Positions 25,528 through 34,119 of a stretch of 64,000 bases of DNA are shown piece by piece. The position numbers were made by a program, and so were the translations under genes. Source of the stretch: Parvibaculum sp. (GTDB lineage Bacteria; Pseudomonadota; Alphaproteobacteria; Parvibaculales; Parvibaculaceae); contig NZ_JAUYUS010000058.1 of assembly GCF_030694575.1 (NCBI RefSeq), positions 26,479 to 90,478 of the forward strand. Direction: 5' to 3'. The number at the start of each line of letters is the position of its first letter. The stretch's first letter is position 1. The notes beneath the pieces are model-generated. The model did no database searches. It saw only the letters and a program-made list of their open reading frames with translations, and was not told the origin of the DNA.

Positions 25528-26175
25528 ATGAAGAAGCCTGGTCGGAAGTCCGATATCGCGACAGCAGCCGGGAGTGGAAAAGCCCGCAAGGCAGGTAGGC
25601 CGCCTGTGGAAAGCCCGAACGAAGAACGCCGCGATTCGATTGCGGCGGCCGCTCTCAAATTGTTCTCGGAGTCGGGGTTCGCCGCTGTATCGAACAAGGA
25701 GCTCGGCGAAGCGGCGGGCATCAATCCCGCGCTGATCTATTATTATTTCGAGGACAAGGACGATCTCTTCCAGTTCGTGGTGCGCAAGGCGCTGGCGGAC
25801 GCGCTTTCCGCCTATGAAGAGATAAGGCGCGAGCGCGGCGGCATCGACAGTCTGGATGCCTGGCTTTCGAGCAATCTTCTTCTGTTCGGCGAGATCACGC
25901 GCTTTCTGAAAATCATATTGGACTATGCGCATTCAGGCCGGCGTTCGCCCAGGACGGATGAAGCGATCGCCCGCTTCTACGACACGGAAGTCCAGTTGCT
26001 CGCGAGCGCCCTTCGGCAGGAAGGCAATATCGCCGTGCCGGAGGCTGCCGAGCTTGCAAGTCTGGTGTCTGTCTTTCTCGACGGCCTGATGGTCGCGCGC
26101 GTGATCAGGCCGGAACTCGATTCCGAACGGCTCGTGGCGGCGATGCGCCGTCTGCTTGGGCGGAAGGGAAAATAA
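25528..26175 (+). CDS. TetR-family regulator of the ligase/amidohydrolase operon
   Basis: 215 aa. A basic, low-complexity N-terminus precedes the TetR HTH (residues ~35-80: RRDSIAAAALKLFSESGF, KELGEAAGINPALIYYYF). Variable ligand domain follows. It lies 33 bp after the amidohydrolase gene on the same strand and probably autoregulates the operon from the palindrome at 22601-22622. It converges with another TetR gene 7 bp away. Confidence 0.82.
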   Translation: MKKPGRKSDIATAAGSGKARKAGRPPVESPNEERRDSIAAAALKLFSESGFAAVSNKELGEAAGINPALIYYYFEDKDDLFQFVVRKALADALSAYEEIRRERGGIDSLDAWLSSNLLLFGEITRFLKIILDYAHSGRRSPRTDEAIARFYDTEVQLLASALRQEGNIAVPEAAELASLVSVFLDGLMVARVIRPELDSERLVAAMRRLLGRKGK

Positions 26176-26182
26176 GGCCGCC

Positions 26183-26863
26183 TTACCTGTCGCCGTCCCA
26201 ATGGTCGTTCAGCAGCTTGGCGAACCAGGCGCGAAAGCGCTTTATGCCATCCTGATCCAGGCCGGCGCCTTCCGCGAGTTGCCTGCCGACGATCGCTTCT
26301 CCAAAAGCGGCATTCGCCGTCAGCATCGCCATGAACAATGTGTCTTCCTTGTCCGGTGCGGGCTTGCCTTTCATCTCGGCATATTCCTCGCGCCGCGCCT
26401 GAAGTGCCGCGACGATCTCCCCCATGATGTTGTGGGCATCCGAGCTTTCCGAAGCGCGACCGGTAAGCAGCAGCCAGGACAGGAGCCGGGCCGTGCCGCG
26501 ATCGCTCAGGGCTCTGAAGACATGGTCGATGTGGTCGGCGGCGTCCGTGCTGACATGCCCGCCGCCGAGCGCCGTCAGCATCGTGTCTCGAAGCTGTTTG
26601 TTGGCCCGCGCGATCAATGCACGGACCAGCCCTTCGCGGCTTTCGAAATGATGGAGAATCGCCGGATGCGAGATGCCGACATCGCGAGCGATATCCTGCA
26701 GGCGGAGCCCCTCCGGGCCCTGCTTTGCCAGTCGCTCCTCGGCGGCATCCAGGATCAGACGGCGCGCTTCCTCTGCCGTGCGCCGGACCCTTTTAGGCGC
26801 CTTTTCCGCCGTTTTTTCAGGCAGAGCGGCTTTTGCGGCAGGACTTTTCGCAACGCTGGACAC
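26183..26863 (-). CDS. TetR-family regulator divergent from coq4
   Basis: 226 aa with a Lys/Ala-rich leader, then a TetR HTH at about residues 28-75 (EEARRLILDAAEERLAKQG, LQDIARDVGISHPAILHHF). The operator-like palindrome TGACA-ACAA-TGTCA lies 30 bp upstream of its start and between it and the Coq4-like gene, so it probably controls both. Ligand unknown. Confidence 0.82.
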   Translation of the reverse strand: MSSVAKSPAAKAALPEKTAEKAPKRVRRTAEEARRLILDAAEERLAKQGPEGLRLQDIARDVGISHPAILHHFESREGLVRALIARANKQLRDTMLTALGGGHVSTDAADHIDHVFRALSDRGTARLLSWLLLTGRASESSDAHNIMGEIVAALQARREEYAEMKGKPAPDKEDTLFMAMLTANAAFGEAIVGRQLAEGAGLDQDGIKRFRAWFAKLLNDHWDGDR

Positions 26864-26892
26864 ACAAGGCTCCTTTTCAGGTCCGATTTATA

Positions 26893-26907
26893 TTGACAAC
26901 AATGTCA
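26893..26907. promoter_or_regulatory. Palindromic TetR-type operator over a promoter
   Basis: TGACA (26894-26898), ACAA, TGTCA (26903-26907), flanked by TATAT on both sides. TTGACA (26893-26898) could be the -35 box of the rightward Coq4-like gene, with TTATTT (26915-26920) 16 bp on. Placement fits repression by the adjacent TetR protein. Confidence 0.6.
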
Positions 26908-26970
26908 GTATATCTTATTTCTTGCTCAAGGCTGATGGCGTAGAACCATTATAGCAACGGGATACTCTCA

Positions 26971-27765
26971 ATGACGATTGCAAGCCCAACAGAGTTTGAC
27001 GGCAAGGTTGTGGCAAAATCTCGCCGCAAGCGCATCGAGCCGCTGAAGGCTCTGCGCGCGATCCGCGCCCTTATCGCTGACAAGGAAGATACCGGTCAGG
27101 TCTTCAAGATCATCGATGCCCTTTCCGGCGGCGCCATCGACAGGCAGTTCCAGCGTTTCATCGCGACGGAAAACGGCCGCCGTATCGTCGCCGAGAAGCG
27201 CGATCTCATCGCCGCGCTCAACGACCGCGCTTATCTCTCCAGCCTGCCGGAAGGCACGCTGGGCCGGACCTATTATGAATTCATGGCCGGGGAAAACCTC
27301 ACGGCCGACGGTCTCGTTGCCGCAAGTCAGGAAGTGCGTGTTCTCGAAGAGCGTCCGGAGGCGCAGCGCATTTTCGGCGAGCGCCTGCGCGATCAGCACG
27401 ATCTCTGGCACGTGACGACCGGTTATGGCCGCGACGGCCTCGGCGAACTCGCATTGCTTGCCTTCACTTATGCACAGACCCGCAATCGCGGCATCGGCTT
27501 CATCGTTCTGGTGGGTGCCCGCGTCACGGCGAAACACGTTCCGAACGCAGGTATCTGGCGCGTGGTGCGTGAGGGCTACCGGCATGGCAAGCAGGCGGGA
27601 TGGCTGCCGGAGACGGACTGGGAATCGATGCTCGCGAAGCCGCTCTCCGAAGTCCGCTCGCTTCTGAACATTCAGGAACCTGCCGTCTACAGGGCGGTCG
27701 AACCGATCACGACAGCTGCCGAGCAGATTTACCGCGAGAACGGCAAGCTCAAAAAAGCCGCCTGA
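26971..27765 (+). CDS. coq4: Coq4-family ubiquinone biosynthesis protein
   Basis: 264 aa. It carries the Coq4 zinc/metal signature HDLWHVTTGYGRDGLGE (HDxxH-x11-E) near residues 142-158. Coq4 organises the Coq complex in eukaryotes and has recently been linked to C1 oxidative decarboxylation of the ring. Bacterial homologues occur mainly in alphaproteobacteria. Here it is under apparent TetR control and away from other coq genes, 5 kb from coq7, so it may serve a conditionally expressed quinone step or another isoprenoid/lipid. The role is inferred from the motif. Confidence 0.8.
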   Translation: MTIASPTEFDGKVVAKSRRKRIEPLKALRAIRALIADKEDTGQVFKIIDALSGGAIDRQFQRFIATENGRRIVAEKRDLIAALNDRAYLSSLPEGTLGRTYYEFMAGENLTADGLVAASQEVRVLEERPEAQRIFGERLRDQHDLWHVTTGYGRDGLGELALLAFTYAQTRNRGIGFIVLVGARVTAKHVPNAGIWRVVREGYRHGKQAGWLPETDWESMLAKPLSEVRSLLNIQEPAVYRAVEPITTAAEQIYRENGKLKKAA

Positions 27766-27851
27766 GGTCTTCAACTTAACTCTCTCTTTCCGGGCTTTGG
27801 CACCGGCGTCATCCCCCGCTATGCTGCTTATCAAGCGTTGCAGGCGAGGGA

Positions 27852-28220
27852 ATGGGGCCGGTGCTGACCGTTTACGGGCTGAAGAACTGCGATACCTGCC
27901 GCAAGGCCTTGAAGTGGCTTGACGAGGAGGGTGTTGCGTATCGTTTCCGCGATGTCCGGGCGGATGGGCTCAAAACCGCCGACATCAGGCGTTTTGCAGC
28001 AGCAGCCGGTTGGGAAACGCTCCTCAACAAAGCCGGTACGACATGGCGCGGCCTGCCGAAAAGTGAAACCGAGAATGCCGGGGAGGCCCAGGCGCTGAAG
28101 CTCATGGCGGCGCATCCGGCGCTCATCAAACGCCCGGTCTTTGAAACGGCGAGCGGCGAGATCGTTGTCGGGTTTCGCGATGCCCAAAAGGCGGTGCTCA
28201 AGCAGGCGGGGCGGAAATGA
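27852..28220 (+). CDS. ArsC/Spx-like thioredoxin-fold protein (YffB type)
   Basis: 122 aa. YGLKNCDTCRKALKWL with Cys13 and Cys16 is the YffB/ArsC-related active site; the rest (GTTWRGLPKSE, HPALIKRPVFE) matches the Spx/ArsC fold. YffB proteins are glutathione-dependent thiol reductases rather than arsenate reductases. The ATG lies only 2 bp after GAGG, so GTG at 27861 is a possible start. The stop overlaps the next gene's ATG. Confidence 0.82.
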   Translation: MGPVLTVYGLKNCDTCRKALKWLDEEGVAYRFRDVRADGLKTADIRRFAAAAGWETLLNKAGTTWRGLPKSETENAGEAQALKLMAAHPALIKRPVFETASGEIVVGFRDAQKAVLKQAGRK

Positions 28221-28813
28221 GGCTGCGCCGGCGGGTTTCGCCAGATCCGACCCTGACGCTGCCGATCGAGACGCCGCGGCTTCTTCTCCGGGACTTCGTC
28301 TCGCGGGACCTGGAGGCAGTGCATGCCTATTCCTCCACCCCGCAAGCCACTCAATACCTCATCTGGGGGCCGAACACGCTGCTGCAAAGCAAGCAGACAA
28401 TCCGCGCCTTTCTGGACGACCAGAAAGAACGGCCGAGGGTCAATTTCGATCTGGCCATCATCCGCAAGGGTACCGCGCGGCGTGGCGATGGGCCGAGGCT
28501 CATCGGCGGTGTCGGGCTGAAACTCGCCGATTGGGACAACCGGACGGCCGACATCGGCTATGTTCTGCATCCGGATTACTGGGGGCAAGGCTATGCGCTC
28601 GAAGCGGCGCAAGGGCTCGCTCATGCCGGGTTCCGCGAACTGGGCTTGCAACGCATTGTCGCCACCTGCGATCAGCGGAACAAGGCATCTGCCCGTGTAA
28701 TGGAAAAGCTGGGCATGCGCCGCGAGGGTGTTTTCCGCCAAAGCAAATATATCCATGGCGGCTGGCGGGACGAATTTCTCTATGCGATCCTGGCCGAGGA
28801 ATTCTACGGCTGA
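28217..28813 (+). CDS. GNAT-family N-acetyltransferase (RimJ/RimL-like)
   Basis: 198 aa. N-terminal TPRLLLRDFVSRDLEAV, central GGVGLKLADW and acetyl-CoA loop HPDYWGQGYALEAAQGL, then NKASARVMEKLGMRREG: the order of the RimJ/RimL branch, which acetylates protein N-termini or small amines. Starts by ATGA overlap with the thioredoxin-fold gene and overlaps the end of the convergent TusA-like gene by 10 bp. Acceptor unknown. Confidence 0.82.
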   Translation: MRLRRRVSPDPTLTLPIETPRLLLRDFVSRDLEAVHAYSSTPQATQYLIWGPNTLLQSKQTIRAFLDDQKERPRVNFDLAIIRKGTARRGDGPRLIGGVGLKLADWDNRTADIGYVLHPDYWGQGYALEAAQGLAHAGFRELGLQRIVATCDQRNKASARVMEKLGMRREGVFRQSKYIHGGWRDEFLYAILAEEFYG

Positions 28814-29106
28814 AGATCCCTGACGGGCTTTGAAGCGATATCCTCCGGGTCGTCTACCTGCTCGCCGCGCCGGATCAGGAATTCGATCCATGTGCCGCGA
28901 TCCCGGGTTTCGACGAGCTCGTGGCCTGCCTCGGCGCAAAAATGCGGCATGTCGATCCGTGCGACGGGGTCGCTTGCGAAAACTCTCAGCAGCGCGCCCG
29001 GGTCGAGCCGCAACAGGCGTTTGCGGGCCCGCAACACCGGCAGCGGGCAGCGCTGCCCGATCACGTCGAGAATGATTTCCCCCTGATCGTCCGCTTTGTC
29101 GTCCAT
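28804..29106 (-). CDS. TusA-family sulfur carrier/sulfurtransferase
   Basis: 100 aa. The family motif CPLPVLRARK (Cys20) follows ILDVIGQR, with the beta-alpha-beta fold of SirA/TusA and a C-terminal extension of ~20 acidic residues. TusA-like proteins carry sulfane sulfur as a Cys persulfide for tRNA thiolation, molybdenum cofactor or sulfur oxidation. It is a lone gene, 26 kb from the sulfide regulon. The acceptor cannot be assigned. Confidence 0.82.
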   Translation of the reverse strand: MDDKADDQGEIILDVIGQRCPLPVLRARKRLLRLDPGALLRVFASDPVARIDMPHFCAEAGHELVETRDRGTWIEFLIRRGEQVDDPEDIASKPVRDLQP

Positions 29107-29322
29107 TGTCCCGGCTTTGATGATTGGAGCCGCTCATGGCCCTTCTTGCAGCGCGGGATAATGGCGCCGTCCTGCGTTGCTGTCACGCCTGCTTCCTATG
29201 GAAGGCCGATAACGCCGATTTGACGTCACGGAACCCGGCTTTTCTTGACGGTCCTGCCGCCACGAAGGCATAAAAGACGAAAGCGCCCGGCGCGCTATGG
29301 AAAAACAGGAGGAACGACGGAT

Positions 29323-31125
29323 ATGGGTCTCGTCAAGCGGATCGGCAACGAAATCACGTTCGCGAGGGCGGCTATCCGCACGCTGAAGAAGCTGACGGCC
29401 ATCAAGGAAAACCCGACAGGCACCTTCTCGGACAAGCTCGAAGAGCTCGCGCGCGACAAGCCGAACAACATTGCGATCTATTTCGAGGACCGCAAGATCA
29501 CCTACGGCGAATTCAACGCGCAGGCGAACCGTTATGCGCGCTGGGCCATATCGCAGGGCATCGGCCGGGGCGACGTCGTGGCGCTGATGATGGAGAACCG
29601 GCCGGAATATCTCATCGCCTGGCTCGGCATCGTCAAGGCGGGCGCGACGGCTGCCCTCATCAACACCAATCTCACAAAAGGCCCGCTTGCCCACTGCCTG
29701 AACATCTCCAATGCCAATCAGGTAATCCTCGGTGCGGAACTGGCGGATAATTATTCAAGCGCCGCCGACCAGCTCGAGCGGCCGATGACGGTCTGGGCCG
29801 AGGGCGGGCAGGTGCAGGGCGCGAACGATCTGAACGCGGCCCTTGCCCAGCATGAGGACGGCCCGCTGCCCGCCGATACCCGCAAGGACGTCACGCTCGA
29901 TGACGATGCCCTCTTCATCTACACGAGCGGTACGACTGGCAACCCGAAGGCGGCGCGTATTCCGCATATCCGGCTTCTGTCGATGATGGGCGCGTTCGCC
30001 GCCGGCACGAATGCCACGGAAAAGGACCGCATGTATCTCGTGCTGCCGCTCTATCACTCCGCGGGCGGCGTCTGTGCTGTCGGCACCGCGCTCACGGTCG
30101 GCGGCTCGGTCATTATCCGGCAAAAATTTTCCGCCACCCATTTCTGGGACGACGCGGTCAAGTACAAGGCGACACTGTTCCAGTATATCGGCGAGCTGTG
30201 CCGCTACCTGCTCAATACGCCGCCGCATCCGAAAGAGCGCAAGCACAAGCTCCGGATGGTGGTCGGCAACGGTCTTCGCCCGGAAATCTGGCCGGCCTTC
30301 CAGAAGCGCTTCAAGATTCCGCATGTGCTCGAGTTCTACGGCGCGACGGAAGGCAATGTGGCGTTGATGAATTTCGACGGTACGCCGGGTGCCATCGGCC
30401 GCATTCCTGGCTGGGCAAAGAAAAAGTTCAACGTCGAGATCGTGAAATTCGACATCGAGAACGAGAAGCCGGTGCGCGGGCCGGACGGCTTCTGTATCCG
30501 TACAGAGCCGGGAGAGGCGGGCGAGGCACTGGGGCGTATTTCCGACGATCCGGATCAGCCGACGGGCCGCTTCGACGGCTATGCAAAAAAGGAAGAAACC
30601 GAAAAGAAAATCCTGCGGGACGTGTTTGAAAAAGGAGATGCCTGGTTTCGCTCCGGCGATCTCCTCCGTCAGGACAAGCTCGGTTATTTCTATTTCGTCG
30701 ACCGGATCGGCGACACTTTCCGCTGGAAGGGTGAGAACGTTGCGACCTCGGAGGTGGCGGAAGCAATTTCCGTTTTTCCGGGGGTCAAGGAAGCGAACGT
30801 CTATGGCGTGCATGTACCGGGCGCGGACGGCCGTGCCGGCATGGCTTCCATCGTCGCGGAGAACGGCTCTCTCGATCTCGACAGGTTCCGCGAGCAGATG
30901 CTGAAGGAACTGCCGGATTATGCCGTGCCGGTCTTTCTGCGGCTGCAGCCCGAAATGGAAGTTACGGGCACCTTCAAACACCGCAAGGTGGAACTGGTGA
31001 AAGAGGGTTTCGATCCGTCCACCATTGCCGAGCCGATCTATTTCAATTGTCCGACGGAGAAGAGATACGTGCCCGTCGATCAAACGCTCTACGGCCGGAT
31101 TTGCGCGGGCAACTTCAAGCTCTAG
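29323..31125 (+). CDS. Long-chain acyl-CoA synthetase, FATP/SLC27 type
   Basis: 600 aa. Adenylate-forming enzyme: IYTSGTTGNPKAARIPH (P-loop, ~residues 202-218), YGATEGNVALMNF, SGDLLRQDKLGYFYFVDRIGD in part, and GTFKHRKVELVKEGFDP near the C-terminus. The last motif and RWKGENVATSEV are signatures of the FATP/very-long-chain branch. It activates long-chain fatty acids during uptake across the membrane. AGGAGG precedes the chosen ATG; an earlier in-frame start would add 26 basic residues. A terminator follows. Confidence 0.9.
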   Translation: MGLVKRIGNEITFARAAIRTLKKLTAIKENPTGTFSDKLEELARDKPNNIAIYFEDRKITYGEFNAQANRYARWAISQGIGRGDVVALMMENRPEYLIAWLGIVKAGATAALINTNLTKGPLAHCLNISNANQVILGAELADNYSSAADQLERPMTVWAEGGQVQGANDLNAALAQHEDGPLPADTRKDVTLDDDALFIYTSGTTGNPKAARIPHIRLLSMMGAFAAGTNATEKDRMYLVLPLYHSAGGVCAVGTALTVGGSVIIRQKFSATHFWDDAVKYKATLFQYIGELCRYLLNTPPHPKERKHKLRMVVGNGLRPEIWPAFQKRFKIPHVLEFYGATEGNVALMNFDGTPGAIGRIPGWAKKKFNVEIVKFDIENEKPVRGPDGFCIRTEPGEAGEALGRISDDPDQPTGRFDGYAKKEETEKKILRDVFEKGDAWFRSGDLLRQDKLGYFYFVDRIGDTFRWKGENVATSEVAEAISVFPGVKEANVYGVHVPGADGRAGMASIVAENGSLDLDRFREQMLKELPDYAVPVFLRLQPEMEVTGTFKHRKVELVKEGFDPSTIAEPIYFNCPTEKRYVPVDQTLYGRICAGNFKL

Positions 31126-31148
31126 CTATATTCGGTCCCGACAAAAAA

Positions 31149-31170
31149 GGGCGGCTCTTGCGAGCCGCCC
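31149..31170. terminator. Bidirectional intrinsic terminator
   Basis: GGGCGGCTC (31149-31157), TTGC loop, GAGCCGCCC (31162-31170), followed by GTTTCATTT; preceded by AAAAAA, which gives the T tract on the other strand. Serves the convergent acyl-CoA synthetase and luciferase-like genes. Confidence 0.85.
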
Positions 31171-31191
31171 GTTTCATTTCGAGTTTAGTGA

Positions 31192-32409
31192 TTACTGAGC
31201 GGCGTCGGGCTTCTTGCCGAGGCCCATCGCTTCGAGGATTTCCGGGCGGATATTTTCCGTGCCCTTCTTCTCGATATGCTGCGCGACGCGCGTGCCCACC
31301 GCCATCATGGCCTGGCCCATGAATGTCGGACGGTTGGTACTCGCCCATTCGAGCGAAGCCTCGCGGTTCACGTTCAGCTCCTGGAACTTCGGGAAAACGT
31401 AGCGCGCCATCAGTTCGTAGGAGCGTTTCGTCTGTTCGAAGTCGGCCCAGTTATGCGCCATCTGCAGGAAGGCGCCGAAGCCGCCCGACTGGCTTTGCAG
31501 ACGTTCGATCTGTGCGATCGCGTCGTCCGGCGTGCCGACCACGGCCATGCCGGATGCGATCAGTGCATCGACGGGATCGGAGCCGTCGGACGGTGCAAGC
31601 GGCAGCGCCGCTACTTCGCGGAAATAATAGAGCCATTTTTCGAGGCCGAAGCGCACGTTCTCGCGCGCCTTTTCGCGCGTCTCGGCGATGTGTACCGGGC
31701 CGACAAGGCGCCACTGGTCGCGGTCGACCGCCTTGCCGCAGTCCTTCGCATTGTCTTCCGCTATCGCCCAGTTTGTGGAGAGCGCGTTGAAGCCGCCGGC
31801 GGAGGTGGCGCCGATCGACAGAAGACCGAGGCCATGCCGTCCGGCCGCCGTCGCACCTGTCGGCGAGACCTGGCTTGCGACGGAGATTTCCACGCTGGGC
31901 CGCGAGTAGGGTGTCATCTGCAGACGCGCTTCGTTCAATTCGAACCAGCTCGTCTTCGCTGTCACGGTTTCGCCGCGCAGCAATGGCACCAGTACATCGA
32001 GAGCCTCGTCCATCATGTCGCGCTGCTTGGCGACTTCGATGCCCATCATGAAGGCATCGGAGGGCAACGCGCCGGGACCCACGCCGAACATCACGCGGCC
32101 GCGCGTTATGTGGTCGAGCTGATTGATGCGGTCGGCCAGCATCAGCGGGTGGTGATAGGGGAGCGACGAGACGCCGGTGCCGAGGCGGATATGTTTCGTG
32201 CGTTCGGCGGCGGTCGCGATGAAGACTTCGGGGCTGGCGATCAGCTCGTACCCGGCCGAGTGATGCTCGCCGATCCAGGCTTCGTCGTAGCCGAGTTTGT
32301 CCATCCACTGGACGAGTTCAAGGTCGCGCTCGATGGCGAGGGTCGGGTTCTCGCTCAGCGGGTGGAAGGGCGCGATAAAGGCGCCGAAGCGCATTTTTTT
32401 GCCGGCCAT
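31192..32409 (-). CDS. Luciferase-like (LLM) flavin-dependent monooxygenase
   Basis: 405 aa TIM-barrel protein: FGAFIAPFHPLSENP at the start, YDEAWIGEHHSAGYEL, LGTGVSSLPYHHPLMLADR, RVMFGVGPGALPSD, and SPTGATAAGRHGLGLLSIG. This matches the group C flavin-dependent two-component monooxygenases that use reduced FMN. Relatives attack alkanes, sulfonates or limonene. No flavin reductase is adjacent, though a candidate is at 22668. The ATG at 32409 has AAAGGA upstream. A TetR gene precedes it on the same strand. Confidence 0.85.
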   Translation of the reverse strand: MAGKKMRFGAFIAPFHPLSENPTLAIERDLELVQWMDKLGYDEAWIGEHHSAGYELIASPEVFIATAAERTKHIRLGTGVSSLPYHHPLMLADRINQLDHITRGRVMFGVGPGALPSDAFMMGIEVAKQRDMMDEALDVLVPLLRGETVTAKTSWFELNEARLQMTPYSRPSVEISVASQVSPTGATAAGRHGLGLLSIGATSAGGFNALSTNWAIAEDNAKDCGKAVDRDQWRLVGPVHIAETREKARENVRFGLEKWLYYFREVAALPLAPSDGSDPVDALIASGMAVVGTPDDAIAQIERLQSQSGGFGAFLQMAHNWADFEQTKRSYELMARYVFPKFQELNVNREASLEWASTNRPTFMGQAMMAVGTRVAQHIEKKGTENIRPEILEAMGLGKKPDAAQ

Positions 32410-32489
32410 TTCTGTTGATCCTTTCCTGACGTTTCCTGTTGCGAATTCTTGTTGCCGGATCGTAGCCAGGGGCTCGTTTCCGGGCGACT

Positions 32490-33137
32490 CTATTTCCGGC
32501 TTCCGTCTTTCACCTTCAGCCCGTTGAGGGCGATGTCGAGAAATTCGCTGTTGAAAGCCGATGTGTCTGTGTCCGGGTGCTCTTGCCACCAGGCCGTGAT
32601 CGCGCTCCACGTCGCGACGATGGCGGCGGCGCCGACTTCCGGGGTGAAACTGGGGCGGAATTCGCCCCTTTCCTGGCCGCGCCGGAGGATCGAAGCGACG
32701 AGGTCGATGACGCTCTTGTTGAGATCGGTCGCGACGAGGTGTTTCGCGGGCTGGTCCATGAACTCGCTCAGCATCTTGCGCATGACCGTCGCATTGTCGC
32801 GCCAGGCTTCCTCGAACACCGAAGCGAGGAAAACCAGTTGCTCTTCCGCCGTGCCGTCATGCTCGCCAAGGCGCTCGGCCATGGACTGCGTGATTTCCTC
32901 GTTGAAGGAGGTGATGAGCGCCGCCTTGCCTGCGAAGTGCAGGAAGAAGGTCGCCTTGGCCACGCCGGCACCGGCACAGATGTCCTCTATCGTTACCTTG
33001 TCGTAGTCGTCTTCGGCGAACAGGCGCATTGCCGTCCGGTAGATTTCCTGACGGGTGCGCTCTTTCTTGCCGGCGCGGCGAGGGGGCACGGTGTCGGGCG
33101 CCGTGTCCTTCGAGGCGGTCTTCAGCAGCTTCGTCAT
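32490..33137 (-). CDS. TetR-family regulator upstream of the LLM monooxygenase
   Basis: 215 aa. TetR HTH over residues ~25-75 (TRQEIYRTAMRLFAEDDYD, TIEDICAGAGVAKATFFLHF). It is 80 bp upstream of, and collinear with, the monooxygenase gene and diverges from an SDR gene, so it may regulate either or both. I could not find a convincing palindrome in the 170-bp divergent region. Confidence 0.82.
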   Translation of the reverse strand: MTKLLKTASKDTAPDTVPPRRAGKKERTRQEIYRTAMRLFAEDDYDKVTIEDICAGAGVAKATFFLHFAGKAALITSFNEEITQSMAERLGEHDGTAEEQLVFLASVFEEAWRDNATVMRKMLSEFMDQPAKHLVATDLNKSVIDLVASILRRGQERGEFRPSFTPEVGAAAIVATWSAITAWWQEHPDTDTSAFNSEFLDIALNGLKVKDGSRK

Positions 33138-33307
33138 CCACCCATCCTTTTATTCCCGACAAAAATAGACCGGGGTACATTTTTCTACAAGGGCACTTTT
33201 TTATCGTTTCCCCCGCCGAGGGGTGGGGCGTTGCGGCGCTAGGGCCGATACCCTAAGACTCAAGCCAAATAATCGCCAAAACAATCAAAAGCATCAGGGA
33301 GAAAATC

Positions 33308-34117
33308 ATGGGTCGGGTGAGCGGCAAAGTGGCACTGATAACGGGCGCGGCAAGCGGCATCGGCCGGGGCGCGGCTATCGCGCTTGCGGCGGAAGGCGCC
33401 AAGGTTGTGGTCACGGATGTGGACGAGGCCGGCCTCAAGGAGACGGCGGACCTCATCCGCAAGGCGGGCGGCACAGCTTCCACCCACAAGCAGGATGTGA
33501 CGAACGAAGGGCGCTGGCAGGAAATCGTCGCGGCGATCAAATCCGAATTCGGCGCGCTCCACATCCTCGTCAACAATGCCGGCATCGCCATCGGCGCCTC
33601 GGTCTTCGAGATGTCCCATGCGGATTGGTCGCGCCAGCAGGCGATTAACGTGGACGGCGTCTTCTTCGGCGTGAAGCACGGCATCCCCCTCATCGCGGCG
33701 TCGGGCGGCGGCTCGGTCGTCAATATTTCGTCGGTTGCCGGCCTGCAAGGCGCGCCGGGTCTCGCGGGCTATTGCGCGACCAAGGGGGCGGTTCGCCTGT
33801 TCACCAAGGCCGTCGCACTCGAATGCGCGCAGGCTCAGATGAACGTGCGGGTCAACTCGGTGCATCCGGGCATCATCGACACGGCGATCTGGCAGAAGAT
33901 GACGCCGGGCGGTACGGCTTCGGTTGCCTCCAGCGTTCTTCCCATTGCCGACGGTGCGAATGCCATCGATCCCAATGCAATCGCCGTGGCGACGCCGCTC
34001 GGCTATGCGGGCCTGCCTTCCGACATCGCGGCGGGCATCGTGTTCCTCGCGTCCGACGAGTCGCGCTACATGACCGGCACCGAACTCGTTATCGATGGCG
34101 GCATGACGGCGCGCTGA
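33308..34117 (+). CDS. Short-chain dehydrogenase/reductase (classical)
   Basis: 269 aa. TGAASGIG (13-20), NNAG, NISS and YCATK form the complete classical SDR set. Asp in VVVTDVDE after beta-2 suggests NAD+ preference. AGGGAGAAAA precedes the ATG. Likely a hydroxyacyl, steroid or alcohol dehydrogenase; the neighbouring TetR suggests inducible catabolic use. Converges with the GH84 gene (2-bp gap). Confidence 0.85.
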   Translation: MGRVSGKVALITGAASGIGRGAAIALAAEGAKVVVTDVDEAGLKETADLIRKAGGTASTHKQDVTNEGRWQEIVAAIKSEFGALHILVNNAGIAIGASVFEMSHADWSRQQAINVDGVFFGVKHGIPLIAASGGGSVVNISSVAGLQGAPGLAGYCATKGAVRLFTKAVALECAQAQMNVRVNSVHPGIIDTAIWQKMTPGGTASVASSVLPIADGANAIDPNAIAVATPLGYAGLPSDIAAGIVFLASDESRYMTGTELVIDGGMTAR

Positions 34118-34119
34118 CG

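Noticed and set aside
33138..33307. TetR operator between the TetR gene and the SDR gene
   Set aside because: The region has AT-rich patches but I found no convincing inverted repeat.
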